Shown: in pieces, positions 23,983 through 32,830 of the stretch
How the letters are laid out: every line of letters begins with the position of its first letter
Position numbering within the stretch: position 1 is the first letter of the stretch
Source of the DNA: Alistipes sp. UBA936
GTDB lineage: Bacteria > Bacteroidota > Bacteroidia > Bacteroidales > Rikenellaceae
Direction of reading: 5' to 3'
Assembly: GCA_002293505.1 (NCBI GenBank)
Contig: DBDI01000014.1
Location: 42,062 to 100,402, forward strand
Length of the DNA stretch: 58,341 nucleotides
Made by a program: the position numbers and the translations under genes
Notes under the pieces: generated by a model
What the model was told of the DNA's origin: nothing
The model's database searches: none
Seen by the model: the letters and a program-made list of their open reading frames with translations, nothing else

Positions 23983-26141
23983 ACAATGAGGTGAAATTTC
24001 TGGCGGGAGTGGGAGAAGTGAGAGGGCGGCTACTGGGAGAAGAGGTGGGAGTGAGAACGCTGGGAAACTTGTTGGAGTACTATCCGTTCAGGTACATCGA
24101 CAGGACGAGAATCTATGGAATAGGAGAGATAACAGAAGAGGGGGCGGAAGCGGGAGCGTATGTACAGGTGAGGGCAAGGGTGACGGGAAAGAACATAGTG
24201 GGAGCAGGGAGGGGAGCAAGGCTGGTGGTGGGAGTGGCAGACGGAACGGGGGTGACGGAAATGGTGTGGTTCAGAGGAGTGAAGTGGGCGGAAAAGAGGC
24301 TGGAAGTGGGAAGAGAGTATGTGTTCTTCGGAAGGCCACATTTCTTCAGGGGAGAGTTCAGTATGGTGCATCCGGAAGTGGAGCCGGTGGGAGGGGCAGG
24401 AGAGGGAGGAGGGCGGGAGAGAGCGGGGCTGCAGGGAGTGTATCATACAACGGAGAAGCTGACCAATGCCCATCTGGGGACGAGAGGAATATACAATCTG
24501 GTGGGGAACCTGTGGGAGCTGATAGAAGAGAGGGGAGTGAGGATAGAAGAGACGCTACCGAAAGAGATGGTGGAGAGGGAGGGGCTGATGGGGAGGAGGG
24601 AGGCGCTGTACAACATACACTTTCCGCAGAGCGGGGAAGCATTGAAGGCGGCGGAGCACAGGCTGAAGTTCGAGGAACTACTGGGGGTGCAACTGGATAT
24701 ACTGGGGAAGAAGAGCGGGAGGGAAGCAAGAGAGAGGGGATTGGCGATGCCGAGGGTGGGAGAGAATTTCGGAAAGTTCTGGGAGGAGAAATTGCCGTTT
24801 CAGTTGACAGGTGCGCAGAAGAGAGTAATAAAGGAGATCAGGGCCGACACGGTGAGCGGGAAGCAGATGAACAGGCTTTTGCAGGGGGATGTGGGAAGCG
24901 GAAAAACGATGGTGGCGCTGGTGGCGATGCTGTTGGCGGCGGACAATGGGTATCAAAGTCTGCTAATGGCGCCAACGGAGATACTGGCGCGGCAGCACTA
25001 TGCCTCGATTATGAAGATGACCGAAGGGCTGGGGCTAAGGGTGGGAATACTAACGGGAGCATCGAAGGGGGCCGAGAGGAAAGAAGCGATCGAAGGGGCG
25101 AGCCGGAACGCCGGCAGCGATAAAAAAGATAATGCTAAACCACGTATCGACATACTGATAGGGACGCACGCGCTGATAGAAGACGGAGTGGAGATGGCAA
25201 ACCTGGGGCTGGTGGTGATTGACGAGCAACACAGGTTCGGAGTAGAGCAGAGAGCAAGGCTATGGGAGAAGGGGAGAAGTGTGCCGCACATACTGGTGAT
25301 GACGGCGACGCCGATACCGAGGACCTTGGCGATGACGCTATATGGAGATCTGGAGGTGAGCGTGATAGACGAACTACCGCCGGGGCGACAACCGGTGAGA
25401 ACCTATCACAAGACCGATGCCGACAGGCTGGCAGTGTGGGGCTTTGTGAGGAGAGAAGTGGCAAAGGGGCGGCAAGTGTATGTGGTGTATCCGCTGATCA
25501 AGGAGAGCGAAAAGATGGACTACAAAGACTTGCACGACGGGTATGAAAGCATAGTGAGGGATTTTCCGAGGGAAGAGGGGTATCAGGTGATAGCGGTGCA
25601 CGGAAAGATGAGAGCCGAAGACAAGCAAGCAGCGATGAGGGAGTTCAAGGAGGGGGGAGCGCAGATTATGGTGGCCACGTCGGTCATCGAGGTGGGAGTG
25701 GATGTACCGAATGCGACCGTGATGATAATAGAGAGTGCGGAAAGGTTCGGGCTGTCGCAACTGCATCAGCTGAGGGGAAGAGTGGGGAGAGGAGGAGAGC
25801 AATCGCACTGCATACTAATGAGCGGGCAAAAGCTATCGAAGGAAGCAAGGCAGAGGCTGAGAGCAATGGTGGAGACCAACGACGGGTTCGAACTGGCAGA
25901 AATGGATCTGAGGCTGAGAGGAGCGGGAGATATGGCGGGAACGCAACAGAGCGGAATAGCCTGGGAACTGAAGATAGCAGATCTGGGAAGAGATGGCCAA
26001 GTGATAGAAGCAGCGAGGAGAGCAGCGGGAGAAGTGTTGGGGAGAGATCCGTTTTTGGAGGCGGAGGAGAACAGATTGCTGGCGGAGTTGAGAGACAAGT
26101 ATACGCCCAAAGCGAGGGCAGACTATAGCAAGATTTCGTGA
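23961..26141 (+). CDS. recG: ATP-dependent DNA helicase RecG
   Basis: Branch-migration helicase that rescues stalled forks and processes recombination intermediates. The 726-residue protein starts with the wedge/OB domain (LDNEVKFLAGVGEVR, YPFRYIDRTRIY) and continues with the SF2 motor: GDVGSGKTMVAL (Walker A), DEQHRFGVEQR (motif II), MTATPIPRTLAMTLYG, and QLRGRVGRGGEQSHC (motif VI). It is slightly longer than the usual ~700 because of Gly-rich insertions near residues 135-150 and 365-385. The coding strand reaches 47 purines in 60 bases. Confidence 0.95.
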   Translation: MRRNEYLDNEVKFLAGVGEVRGRLLGEEVGVRTLGNLLEYYPFRYIDRTRIYGIGEITEEGAEAGAYVQVRARVTGKNIVGAGRGARLVVGVADGTGVTEMVWFRGVKWAEKRLEVGREYVFFGRPHFFRGEFSMVHPEVEPVGGAGEGGGRERAGLQGVYHTTEKLTNAHLGTRGIYNLVGNLWELIEERGVRIEETLPKEMVEREGLMGRREALYNIHFPQSGEALKAAEHRLKFEELLGVQLDILGKKSGREARERGLAMPRVGENFGKFWEEKLPFQLTGAQKRVIKEIRADTVSGKQMNRLLQGDVGSGKTMVALVAMLLAADNGYQSLLMAPTEILARQHYASIMKMTEGLGLRVGILTGASKGAERKEAIEGASRNAGSDKKDNAKPRIDILIGTHALIEDGVEMANLGLVVIDEQHRFGVEQRARLWEKGRSVPHILVMTATPIPRTLAMTLYGDLEVSVIDELPPGRQPVRTYHKTDADRLAVWGFVRREVAKGRQVYVVYPLIKESEKMDYKDLHDGYESIVRDFPREEGYQVIAVHGKMRAEDKQAAMREFKEGGAQIMVATSVIEVGVDVPNATVMIIESAERFGLSQLHQLRGRVGRGGEQSHCILMSGQKLSKEARQRLRAMVETNDGFELAEMDLRLRGAGDMAGTQQSGIAWELKIADLGRDGQVIEAARRAAGEVLGRDPFLEAEENRLLAELRDKYTPKARADYSKIS

Positions 26142-26899
26142 TGAGAAGATTATTGATACTTATTTTGTTGGTGGCCGGGGTGCAGGTGAGGGCGCAAGCT
26201 CCGTTCGAGGGAGGAGAAGAATTGGTGTACAGTGTGGCCTACAGGGCAGCGCTGATACCGAACATTAATCTGATGAGAGTGACGCTCAGGACGATCGAAG
26301 AGGAGGGAGGAAGGTATCACGTGATTGGAAACGGGCGAACGGGAGGAGCAGTGAAGGGAATATTCGACCTGAACGATACGTATCACGCCTGGCTGGATGG
26401 GAAGACGCTACTACCGGAGAAGATGACCAGCGACTTGCACGAAAACGACTACAAGCTCAGAGCAACGTATACCTACGACTGGGAAGCGAGGACGGTGAGC
26501 ACGATAGTGAGGAAAGCGACGTGGACGGCAGACAGGTATACGGTGATGAAACTGGCGGAAGGAAAGGAGAGCGGAGATGCGCTGTCGCTGTTGTACAGGT
26601 TGAGGGCGATGGATGTGGGAAAGATGGTGGTGGGGAGGCCGGTGGGGCTGGAACTGGTGTTGAACGAGGTCACAAAGCCGATAGAGTATACCTACTGGGG
26701 GAGAGAAGAAGTGAAGGTGAGGAAGATGGGAAAAGTGAGGGCGCTGAAGTTCACCTGCACGATGGCAACCAGCGACGGAAGCGAGTATGAGGAAGGAATG
26801 ACCTTGACGGTGTGGGTGAGTGACGACGCCAGGAAGGTACCACTACTGGTGGAGTGTCCGGTGAGAGTGGGGCGAGTGACCGTAACGCTGAATAACTAA
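26141..26899 (+). CDS. DUF3108 domain periplasmic protein
   Basis: A 252-residue secreted protein with a signal peptide (about 1-19, ending VRAQA). The mature part resembles DUF3108: it begins FEGGEELVYSVAYRAA and continues with beta-strand-rich segments such as TYDWEARTVST and GRPVGLELVLNEV. The molecular function of the family is unknown; lipid or outer-membrane roles have been suggested from folds. Its ATG overlaps the recG stop (TGATG). Confidence 0.8.
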   Translation: MRRLLILILLVAGVQVRAQAPFEGGEELVYSVAYRAALIPNINLMRVTLRTIEEEGGRYHVIGNGRTGGAVKGIFDLNDTYHAWLDGKTLLPEKMTSDLHENDYKLRATYTYDWEARTVSTIVRKATWTADRYTVMKLAEGKESGDALSLLYRLRAMDVGKMVVGRPVGLELVLNEVTKPIEYTYWGREEVKVRKMGKVRALKFTCTMATSDGSEYEEGMTLTVWVSDDARKVPLLVECPVRVGRVTVTLNN

Positions 26900-26905
26900 A
26901 GGAAT

Positions 26906-29461
26906 ATGAGAAAAATAGTGTTGGCCCTGGCGGCCGTGTTGGCGGGAGGAGCGGCGGCCCAAGCGCAAGAAGCAAAAGAACTACTGGATGCGGGAATGTG
27001 GAGAGCGGCAGAGTGGAAGTACAAGAGAGAAGAACCGGACAGGCTACTGGGGCTGGAGGAGAGAAATGCGAAAGCCTTCAGGGAGGGAAAGCCGGCGGAA
27101 GTGAGGCTGCTACCACTGGAACTACAAGACGAGTACTACTATGAAGAGGGACAGTGGGACAAGGTGAGAGGAGACAGCCCCTACAGGCCACACGCAGACT
27201 ACCATTCGGGGTATGAGGCGTATGCTGAGGGAGACTATGCGAAGGCGAGAGAGGCGTTCAAGAGGATCGAAGAAAGGAAGGAGTACAAGGCGATTGTACC
27301 GTACTATATGCTGCAAATCGAGTTTCTGGATGGAAACTATGCATACGTAACGGAGCACGCCCCGGAACTGATAGCAAACACGGCGATGCCAAGGAGAGCA
27401 GAACTAATGAGGATGGCGGCGCAAGCGTGGTTCAGGCAAGGAGAACACGAAGAAGCACTGGCCTACATTGAAGATTATATGGTGGCGGGAGGAGAAATGG
27501 CCAGGGATGAGTGGTATCTGACGGGATTCTCGCTATATCAGAGAGGGCGGCTCCAAGAAGCAGCAGCAGAACTGGCAAAAGCAACGGGGCCGGACGATGC
27601 GTTGAGTCAAAATGCGTCGTACCATCTGGCGGACATCTATCTGAGGCTGGGAGAGAGGCAAAAAGCAATGCAGGGATTCTCTATCGCAGCGACCTCGGAC
27701 TACGATCCGGACATTACCAGAGATGCGATGCTGAGCTACGGGAAGCTGTTGTTCGAGACAGGAGGAGGGCGGTTCAACGAGACGGTGAATGTGCTAACGA
27801 AGTATGTGGAGGACTATCCGGATGAAGAAGATGCGGGGACGGCGAGAGACCTGCTGGTGGCGGCGTACTACAATGCGAGAGACTATGGAGCAGCGTACGA
27901 GGCGATAGTGCAGTTGGAAGATCCAGACAACACGGTGAAGGCGGCGCTACAGAAGATTACCTATTTCAGGGCGTTGGAACTGTGGGAAGAAGGAGACGGG
28001 GCGGGAGCGATGGAGCTACTGGAAGAGTCGAGCAAGTACAGGTATAATGCAAAGTACACGGCGCTGGCGGAGTTCTGGAAGGGAGAGATAATGTACGAGG
28101 GAGGAGACTACAGGGGTGCAGTACCGCACTGGGAAGAGTATCTGAAGCTGTCGCCGACCACGGAGAGAGAAAATGTGATGGCAAGGTATGCGCTGGGCTA
28201 TGCCGAATTCAATCAGAAAAACTGGGACGAAGCAAAGAGGTGGCTGGATGATTTCTTAGCGAGGCATCCGGCGAGGGATGCGTACAGGGCGGATGCGCTG
28301 AACAGGCAAGGAGACATAAATCACGCCAAGAAAGCATACTGGAGAGCGATAGAGAGCTACGATGCAGCGAGTGCGGCGGCGGCCCCGGGAAGCCCGGGAA
28401 GAGAGTATGCGGCGTATCAGAGGGCGATGATGCTGGGACTGGTGGAGAGGCCGGACAGGAAGATTGAATCGTTGGAAGCGATTATCAAAGCGGGGAGAGG
28501 GATGTATGTGGAAGAAGCAACGTACGAACTGGGGCAGACATACATAACCCAAGAGAGGTATGCGGAAGGAGCAAGGGTGCTGGGAGGATTTGTGAGAAAC
28601 TATCCGGAGTCGCAAAGGTATACCGATGCCCTGATGGGCTTGGGGCTGGCGAATCTGAATATGGGAAAGAGGGACGAGTCGCTTAAGTACTATGAGCAAG
28701 TGGTGGCCAGGGCGCCATATTCGCCGGAAGCCCAAGCAGCAACAAGGTGGATACACGACATCTATGTGGAGAAGGGAGACAGCAACGGGTTCTTTGCCTG
28801 GGCGAAGAGAGCGGAAGCGCCGGTGGATGGAAGTGCGGAACAGAGAGAAGAATTTGCATTCGCAGCAGCGCAAAGTGCCTATCTGTCGGGAGACGGGAGA
28901 AGGGCGGAAGAAGCACTGAAGAAGTATGCGGCAGACTATCCGAGAGGAGTGAACATAGCGACGGTATTGGGATATCTGGCGGAAGTGGAGTACAAGGCCG
29001 AAAAGTGGGCCGAAGCAAGGGATGTGTATGGAAGGCTGGCGGAAGTGGCTACGGATGCCGTGGTGAGGGCAAAGGCCGAAGAGGGAAGAGAAAGAAGTGC
29101 AAGGAAGGCCGATGCGGAGAGAGCGAGAAGAACGGGAGGAGCGGAAGCAGTAGAGGTGTGGAAGAAGCTGGCGGGAGATGTGAGGACGGCGGAAGGAGCC
29201 GAAGGAGCGTACAGGGTGATAGAGTGGATGGAGCAGACGGGAGACACGGCAGGAGCTACGGAAGGAGTGTTTGCGATGGCAGAGAGCGGAACACCGCACG
29301 GATACTGGCTGGGAAAAGCGTTTCTGGTACTGGGAAAGATATATGCGGGAACGGGAGACACCTTCCAAGCCAGAGCAACCTATCAGAGCATAGTGGACGG
29401 GTATATGCCGGCGGATGACGGAATTGTGGACGAAGCTAAGAAAAGAATTGCAGAACTATGA
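26906..29461 (+). CDS. Large periplasmic tetratricopeptide-repeat protein
   Basis: An 851-residue secreted protein with a signal peptide (ending AAAQAQE). It is built of many TPR-like helical repeats, for example YAEGDYAKAREAFKRI, RQGEHEEALAYIEDY, RGRLQEAAAELAKAT and RYTDALMGLGLANLNMGKR. It probably acts as a periplasmic scaffold. It overlaps by four bases with a beta-barrel gene, and such TPR-plus-barrel pairs recur in Bacteroidota, suggesting the two work together at the outer membrane. The specific substrate is unknown. Confidence 0.82.
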   Translation: MRKIVLALAAVLAGGAAAQAQEAKELLDAGMWRAAEWKYKREEPDRLLGLEERNAKAFREGKPAEVRLLPLELQDEYYYEEGQWDKVRGDSPYRPHADYHSGYEAYAEGDYAKAREAFKRIEERKEYKAIVPYYMLQIEFLDGNYAYVTEHAPELIANTAMPRRAELMRMAAQAWFRQGEHEEALAYIEDYMVAGGEMARDEWYLTGFSLYQRGRLQEAAAELAKATGPDDALSQNASYHLADIYLRLGERQKAMQGFSIAATSDYDPDITRDAMLSYGKLLFETGGGRFNETVNVLTKYVEDYPDEEDAGTARDLLVAAYYNARDYGAAYEAIVQLEDPDNTVKAALQKITYFRALELWEEGDGAGAMELLEESSKYRYNAKYTALAEFWKGEIMYEGGDYRGAVPHWEEYLKLSPTTERENVMARYALGYAEFNQKNWDEAKRWLDDFLARHPARDAYRADALNRQGDINHAKKAYWRAIESYDAASAAAAPGSPGREYAAYQRAMMLGLVERPDRKIESLEAIIKAGRGMYVEEATYELGQTYITQERYAEGARVLGGFVRNYPESQRYTDALMGLGLANLNMGKRDESLKYYEQVVARAPYSPEAQAATRWIHDIYVEKGDSNGFFAWAKRAEAPVDGSAEQREEFAFAAAQSAYLSGDGRRAEEALKKYAADYPRGVNIATVLGYLAEVEYKAEKWAEARDVYGRLAEVATDAVVRAKAEEGRERSARKADAERARRTGGAEAVEVWKKLAGDVRTAEGAEGAYRVIEWMEQTGDTAGATEGVFAMAESGTPHGYWLGKAFLVLGKIYAGTGDTFQARATYQSIVDGYMPADDGIVDEAKKRIAEL

Positions 29462-31125
29462 AAAAAATAATTTTGATTTTGGCGGGGGTGCTTGCGGCGG
29501 GGAGTGCGGGAGCGCAAGTGTTGGAAAAGCAACTGGAAGTAACCAGAGAGTACACGCCGAGAGTAGCGCAAGCAGCAAAGCTGGGAGTGAAGCCGGACCT
29601 GACCGACACGGTGAAGCTAAGGCCCGATGTGGAGTATGACATAAGGTCGAGTGCGTGGAAAGCAGACTATCCGGTGGGAAAACTAAGCAAAGCTACGGTG
29701 GATACCTGGGCGCTGAGAAACTCGAAGGTGGTGTATGTGAAACTGGGTGCGGGACTACCCGTGGGAACAACGGGAGACATATATTTCACGCCGAGAGTGG
29801 GCCGAAGGGGAGAACTGGGAATATATGGAAACCACAGAGCAAGGTGGGCAGATGTGAAAAGAGACCAAGGAATGGCGCCGGAGACGAACAATATGGTGAA
29901 CAGGGCAGGGATGTGGGGGAAAATTGTGGGAAACAGAAGAGAGTTCTATGGAGAAGGAAGGTGGGAGAGAGCGGCCAGGGAGTTCGATATGGAGGGAGGA
30001 GAAGTGGAGAGTGAACAGTTCGGAATGACGCTGAGGTGGGGAGACAAGTTTGAAGAAGTGGGGAAGTTCAACTTCAGAATGAGGCTCGATATGGAGCACA
30101 CCACAAGAAGAGAAGCAAACCGGAAAGATGCGGACAAGCAGATGGATGTGGACGCAGGAGTGGAGATGGCGCAAATGTGGGAGTCGGGAGAAGCTCGAAC
30201 AGGTTTCGAAATGGAAGCAAGAGGACGGTATTACTGGGATCCGGAGACAATCGTACCACCGGGAGGACTACCGGACACGGAGAGTGTGTTGGCGTTGACG
30301 GCAACCCCGAGGTTTGTATTGAGAGTGAGAGGAATGGAACTGAAAGCGGGATTGGATGCAAGGCTTGTGGGAGGAGGAAACGAAGAAGGAAAGGACTATG
30401 TGAAGCTGGAACCGGCCGTGTCGTTGAGGTACGATGCGAAGAAGGCCATAATACCATTTCTGAGGTACGACACGAGGGTGGTGGACGGAACACCAGCAGC
30501 AATGATGGCGCTGAATCCATACATAGACGGGTGGGAATTCGCGCCGCTGGGATGGGCGAACGATCTGAGAGTGGGAATAGAAGGAAACTTGAAAGACAGG
30601 TTCACGTACAGGCTCGCGGGAGGAGTGACAAGGCTGGAAAACTATCACGTGGCAGTGGCGAGCGCGTCAAGCTTTTCGAGGGGATGGTTCGAAGTGGCAA
30701 CATCGGATGGGAGAATGGCTACGGTGGGAGCACAAGTGGGACTACACGGAATGGGCAGGTTCTCGGCAGAAGTAGAAGGAAACTGGAACAACTGGGAACT
30801 GGACGAAGAACTGGAGACGGGAATGCCAAAGTGGGACGGAAAAGCTAAAGTGATGTGGAAAAGCGACGACGAAAGGATAAAAGCAGCAGTGGGAGCGAGA
30901 GTGATGGGAGAAAGAAGGTTCAGCAACTATGGAGAGGGAAGAGAAGTGTGGGTGAACAAGGTGGGAACGGTGGTGAATGTGTTTGCAAGTGCGGAACTGA
31001 AGCTACTGAGGTGGCTGTCGGTGTGGGTGGAAGGAGAAAATCTGGCCGGACAAAAGCTGTATCCGTACAACTACTACCAAGGAGTGGGAACGAGTGCGAT
31101 GGCGGGACTAAAAATAGTGTTTTGA
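29458..31125 (+). CDS. Outer-membrane beta-barrel protein, TonB-receptor-like
   Basis: A 555-residue protein with a signal peptide (ending AGSAGAQ). Alternating amphipathic strands run throughout, and it ends TSAMAGLKIVF with a terminal aromatic typical of outer-membrane barrels. The N-terminus (VLEKQLEVTREYTPRVAQAAKL) is a short linker rather than a full TonB plug; no TonB box was recognised. It likely partners with the TPR protein encoded just upstream. Transported molecule unknown. Confidence 0.72.
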   Translation: MKKIILILAGVLAAGSAGAQVLEKQLEVTREYTPRVAQAAKLGVKPDLTDTVKLRPDVEYDIRSSAWKADYPVGKLSKATVDTWALRNSKVVYVKLGAGLPVGTTGDIYFTPRVGRRGELGIYGNHRARWADVKRDQGMAPETNNMVNRAGMWGKIVGNRREFYGEGRWERAAREFDMEGGEVESEQFGMTLRWGDKFEEVGKFNFRMRLDMEHTTRREANRKDADKQMDVDAGVEMAQMWESGEARTGFEMEARGRYYWDPETIVPPGGLPDTESVLALTATPRFVLRVRGMELKAGLDARLVGGGNEEGKDYVKLEPAVSLRYDAKKAIIPFLRYDTRVVDGTPAAMMALNPYIDGWEFAPLGWANDLRVGIEGNLKDRFTYRLAGGVTRLENYHVAVASASSFSRGWFEVATSDGRMATVGAQVGLHGMGRFSAEVEGNWNNWELDEELETGMPKWDGKAKVMWKSDDERIKAAVGARVMGERRFSNYGEGREVWVNKVGTVVNVFASAELKLLRWLSVWVEGENLAGQKLYPYNYYQGVGTSAMAGLKIVF

Positions 31126-32174
31126 TGAGACGGGTGAGCTCGGAGGTGCGTTTTGGGCCGGTGGTGATTGGGGGGGGCGCGCCGGTGGCAGTGCAGACGA
31201 TGTGTGACACCCGGACGGGAGATGTGGAAGCAACGGTGGAACAGGTGGGACGGATAAGGGAAGCGGGGTGCAGGATTGTGAGGGTAGCGGTACCGGGAAT
31301 GGCCGAAGTGGAAGCGGTGAGGGAGATCGCGAGGCAGGTTCGCGGGAAGTGGGGAGACGTGGCGCTGGTGGGAGATGTGCATTTCCTACCCGAAGTGGCG
31401 TTCGAGCTGGCGGGAGTGGTCGACAAAGTGAGGATCAATCCGGGAAACTACAACGCAGAGAAGTTCGAGGCACTGGTGGAGCGGTGCAGGGATACGGGAA
31501 CGGCTATTCGCATTGGCGTCAATCACGGGTCGGTCGGAGATGGAGATATGGTCGAGGCGGCGATGGGGTATCTGAGAGTGTGCAGGGCGGTGGGGTTTGA
31601 TCAGGTGGTGGTGTCGATGAAGGCGTCGGATGTGGGAATGATGGTGGGAGCGTACAAGAGGCTGGTGGAGGAGATGGAGAAGGAAGGAATGGCCTATCCA
31701 TTACATCTGGGAGTGACGGAAGCGGGAAACGGACTGGAAGGAAGAGTGAAGTCGGCAGTGGGGATAGGGGCGCTACTGGTGGACGGGATTGGAGATACGA
31801 TAAGGGTGTCGCTAACGGAGCCGCCGGAAGCAGAGATACCGGTAGCGAGGGCGATACTACAAGCCTGTGGACTGGACAAATCGAGGGCGGAGATCATTGC
31901 CTGTCCGGGCTGCGGGAGGACTTTGTATGAACTGGGGCCGGTACTGGAAAGGGTCAAGGAAGCGGTGGGGCACGTGGGAGGAGTGAAAGTGGCGGTGATG
32001 GGATGCATTGTGAACGGCCCGGGAGAGATGGCAGATGCAGACTATGGGTATGTGGGAGCAGGGCCGGGAGAAGTGACGCTGTATAGAGGGAAGGAGGCAG
32101 TGAAGAGAGGAGTGGCGCAAGAAGAAGCGGTGGAAGAGCTGGTGGAACTGATGAGGGAGGACGGGAGGATATGA
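31125..32174 (+). CDS. ispG: 4-hydroxy-3-methylbut-2-en-1-yl diphosphate synthase
   Basis: Penultimate step of the MEP isoprenoid pathway, a [4Fe-4S] enzyme. The 349-residue protein has the TIM-barrel domain (VRFGPVVIGGGAPVAVQTM, VDKVRINPGNY) and the cluster domain with Cys260, Cys263 and Cys294 (ACPGCGRT and VMGCIVNGPGE). It is the short two-domain form; the Bacteroidota enzymes I know are mostly a three-domain form of about 600 residues. The ATG at 31125 overlaps the barrel gene stop (TGATG); a 90-residue in-frame extension into that gene is rejected. Confidence 0.93.
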   Translation: MRRVSSEVRFGPVVIGGGAPVAVQTMCDTRTGDVEATVEQVGRIREAGCRIVRVAVPGMAEVEAVREIARQVRGKWGDVALVGDVHFLPEVAFELAGVVDKVRINPGNYNAEKFEALVERCRDTGTAIRIGVNHGSVGDGDMVEAAMGYLRVCRAVGFDQVVVSMKASDVGMMVGAYKRLVEEMEKEGMAYPLHLGVTEAGNGLEGRVKSAVGIGALLVDGIGDTIRVSLTEPPEAEIPVARAILQACGLDKSRAEIIACPGCGRTLYELGPVLERVKEAVGHVGGVKVAVMGCIVNGPGEMADADYGYVGAGPGEVTLYRGKEAVKRGVAQEEAVEELVELMREDGRI

Positions 32175-32830
32175 TAATATTACCGGTGACGTACCTGGGG
32201 CCGGTGGAGTGGTGGGCAAGGCTGGCGGGCGGAGCGGCCGGCGGCGATGTGGTGGTCGATGTGGGAGAGAGGTGGGTGAAGCAGACGGCGAGAAACAGGT
32301 GCGAAATTATGACGGCGGGAGGGGTGAGAGCGTTGGTAGTACCGGTGCACGCGGGAAGGCCTGCGGGAGGGGGACGGGTGAGGACGAGAGAAGTGAGGGT
32401 GGACAACAGCAAGAGGTGGCAACACGTACACTGGGGAGCAATCGAAGCGGCGTACGGAAGTGCGCCTTTTTTTGAACACTATGCAGGGCGGTTCGAGGAA
32501 GTGTACAGGCGGAAGTGGGAGTGGCTGGTGGACCTGGATGAAGAGCTGATGGGAATTGTGGCAGGAGCGCTGAAGATGCCGGGAGGGGAATGGAGGCGGT
32601 CGGAAGAGTGGGTGGAAGCGGGGAAGGGAGATGAGGATCTGAGGGGAAAGAAGGCGCTACGACGCGAGAGCGGCAGGGCGCGTATGGAGGATGGTGTGCA
32701 CGGGGCCAGCTACGGAGCGGAGTATGTACAAGTGTTTGCGGACAGGCAAGAGTTTGTGGGAGGCTTGTCGGTACTGGATTTGCTGATGTGTGAAGGCCCG
32801 GAAGCGGGAGAATGGCTTAAAAAGAAGTAG
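32171..32830 (+). CDS. WbqC-like family protein
   Basis: A 219-residue protein of the WbqC group, found in polysaccharide gene clusters and scattered in Bacteroidota. The features LPVTYLGPVEWW near the start, KQTARNRCEIMTAGG, the invariant-looking VRVDNSKRWQHVHW and SAPFFEHY are visible. The biochemical role is not established. It overlaps ispG by four bases and ends inside the 3' end of the convergent GH2-like gene (14-base overlap), with no terminator between them. Confidence 0.82.
   Translation: MIILPVTYLGPVEWWARLAGGAAGGDVVVDVGERWVKQTARNRCEIMTAGGVRALVVPVHAGRPAGGGRVRTREVRVDNSKRWQHVHWGAIEAAYGSAPFFEHYAGRFEEVYRRKWEWLVDLDEELMGIVAGALKMPGGEWRRSEEWVEAGKGDEDLRGKKALRRESGRARMEDGVHGASYGAEYVQVFADRQEFVGGLSVLDLLMCEGPEAGEWLKKK

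Noticed and set aside
28256..29368. 370-codon minus-strand frame inside the TPR gene
   Set aside because: Ser/Arg/Pro-rich translation without domains, fully overlapped by a gene with clear TPR repeats.
30855..31124. 90-residue N-terminal extension of IspG
   Set aside because: It lies wholly within the beta-barrel gene in another frame; the TGATG junction at 31123-31127 gives a normal IspG start.
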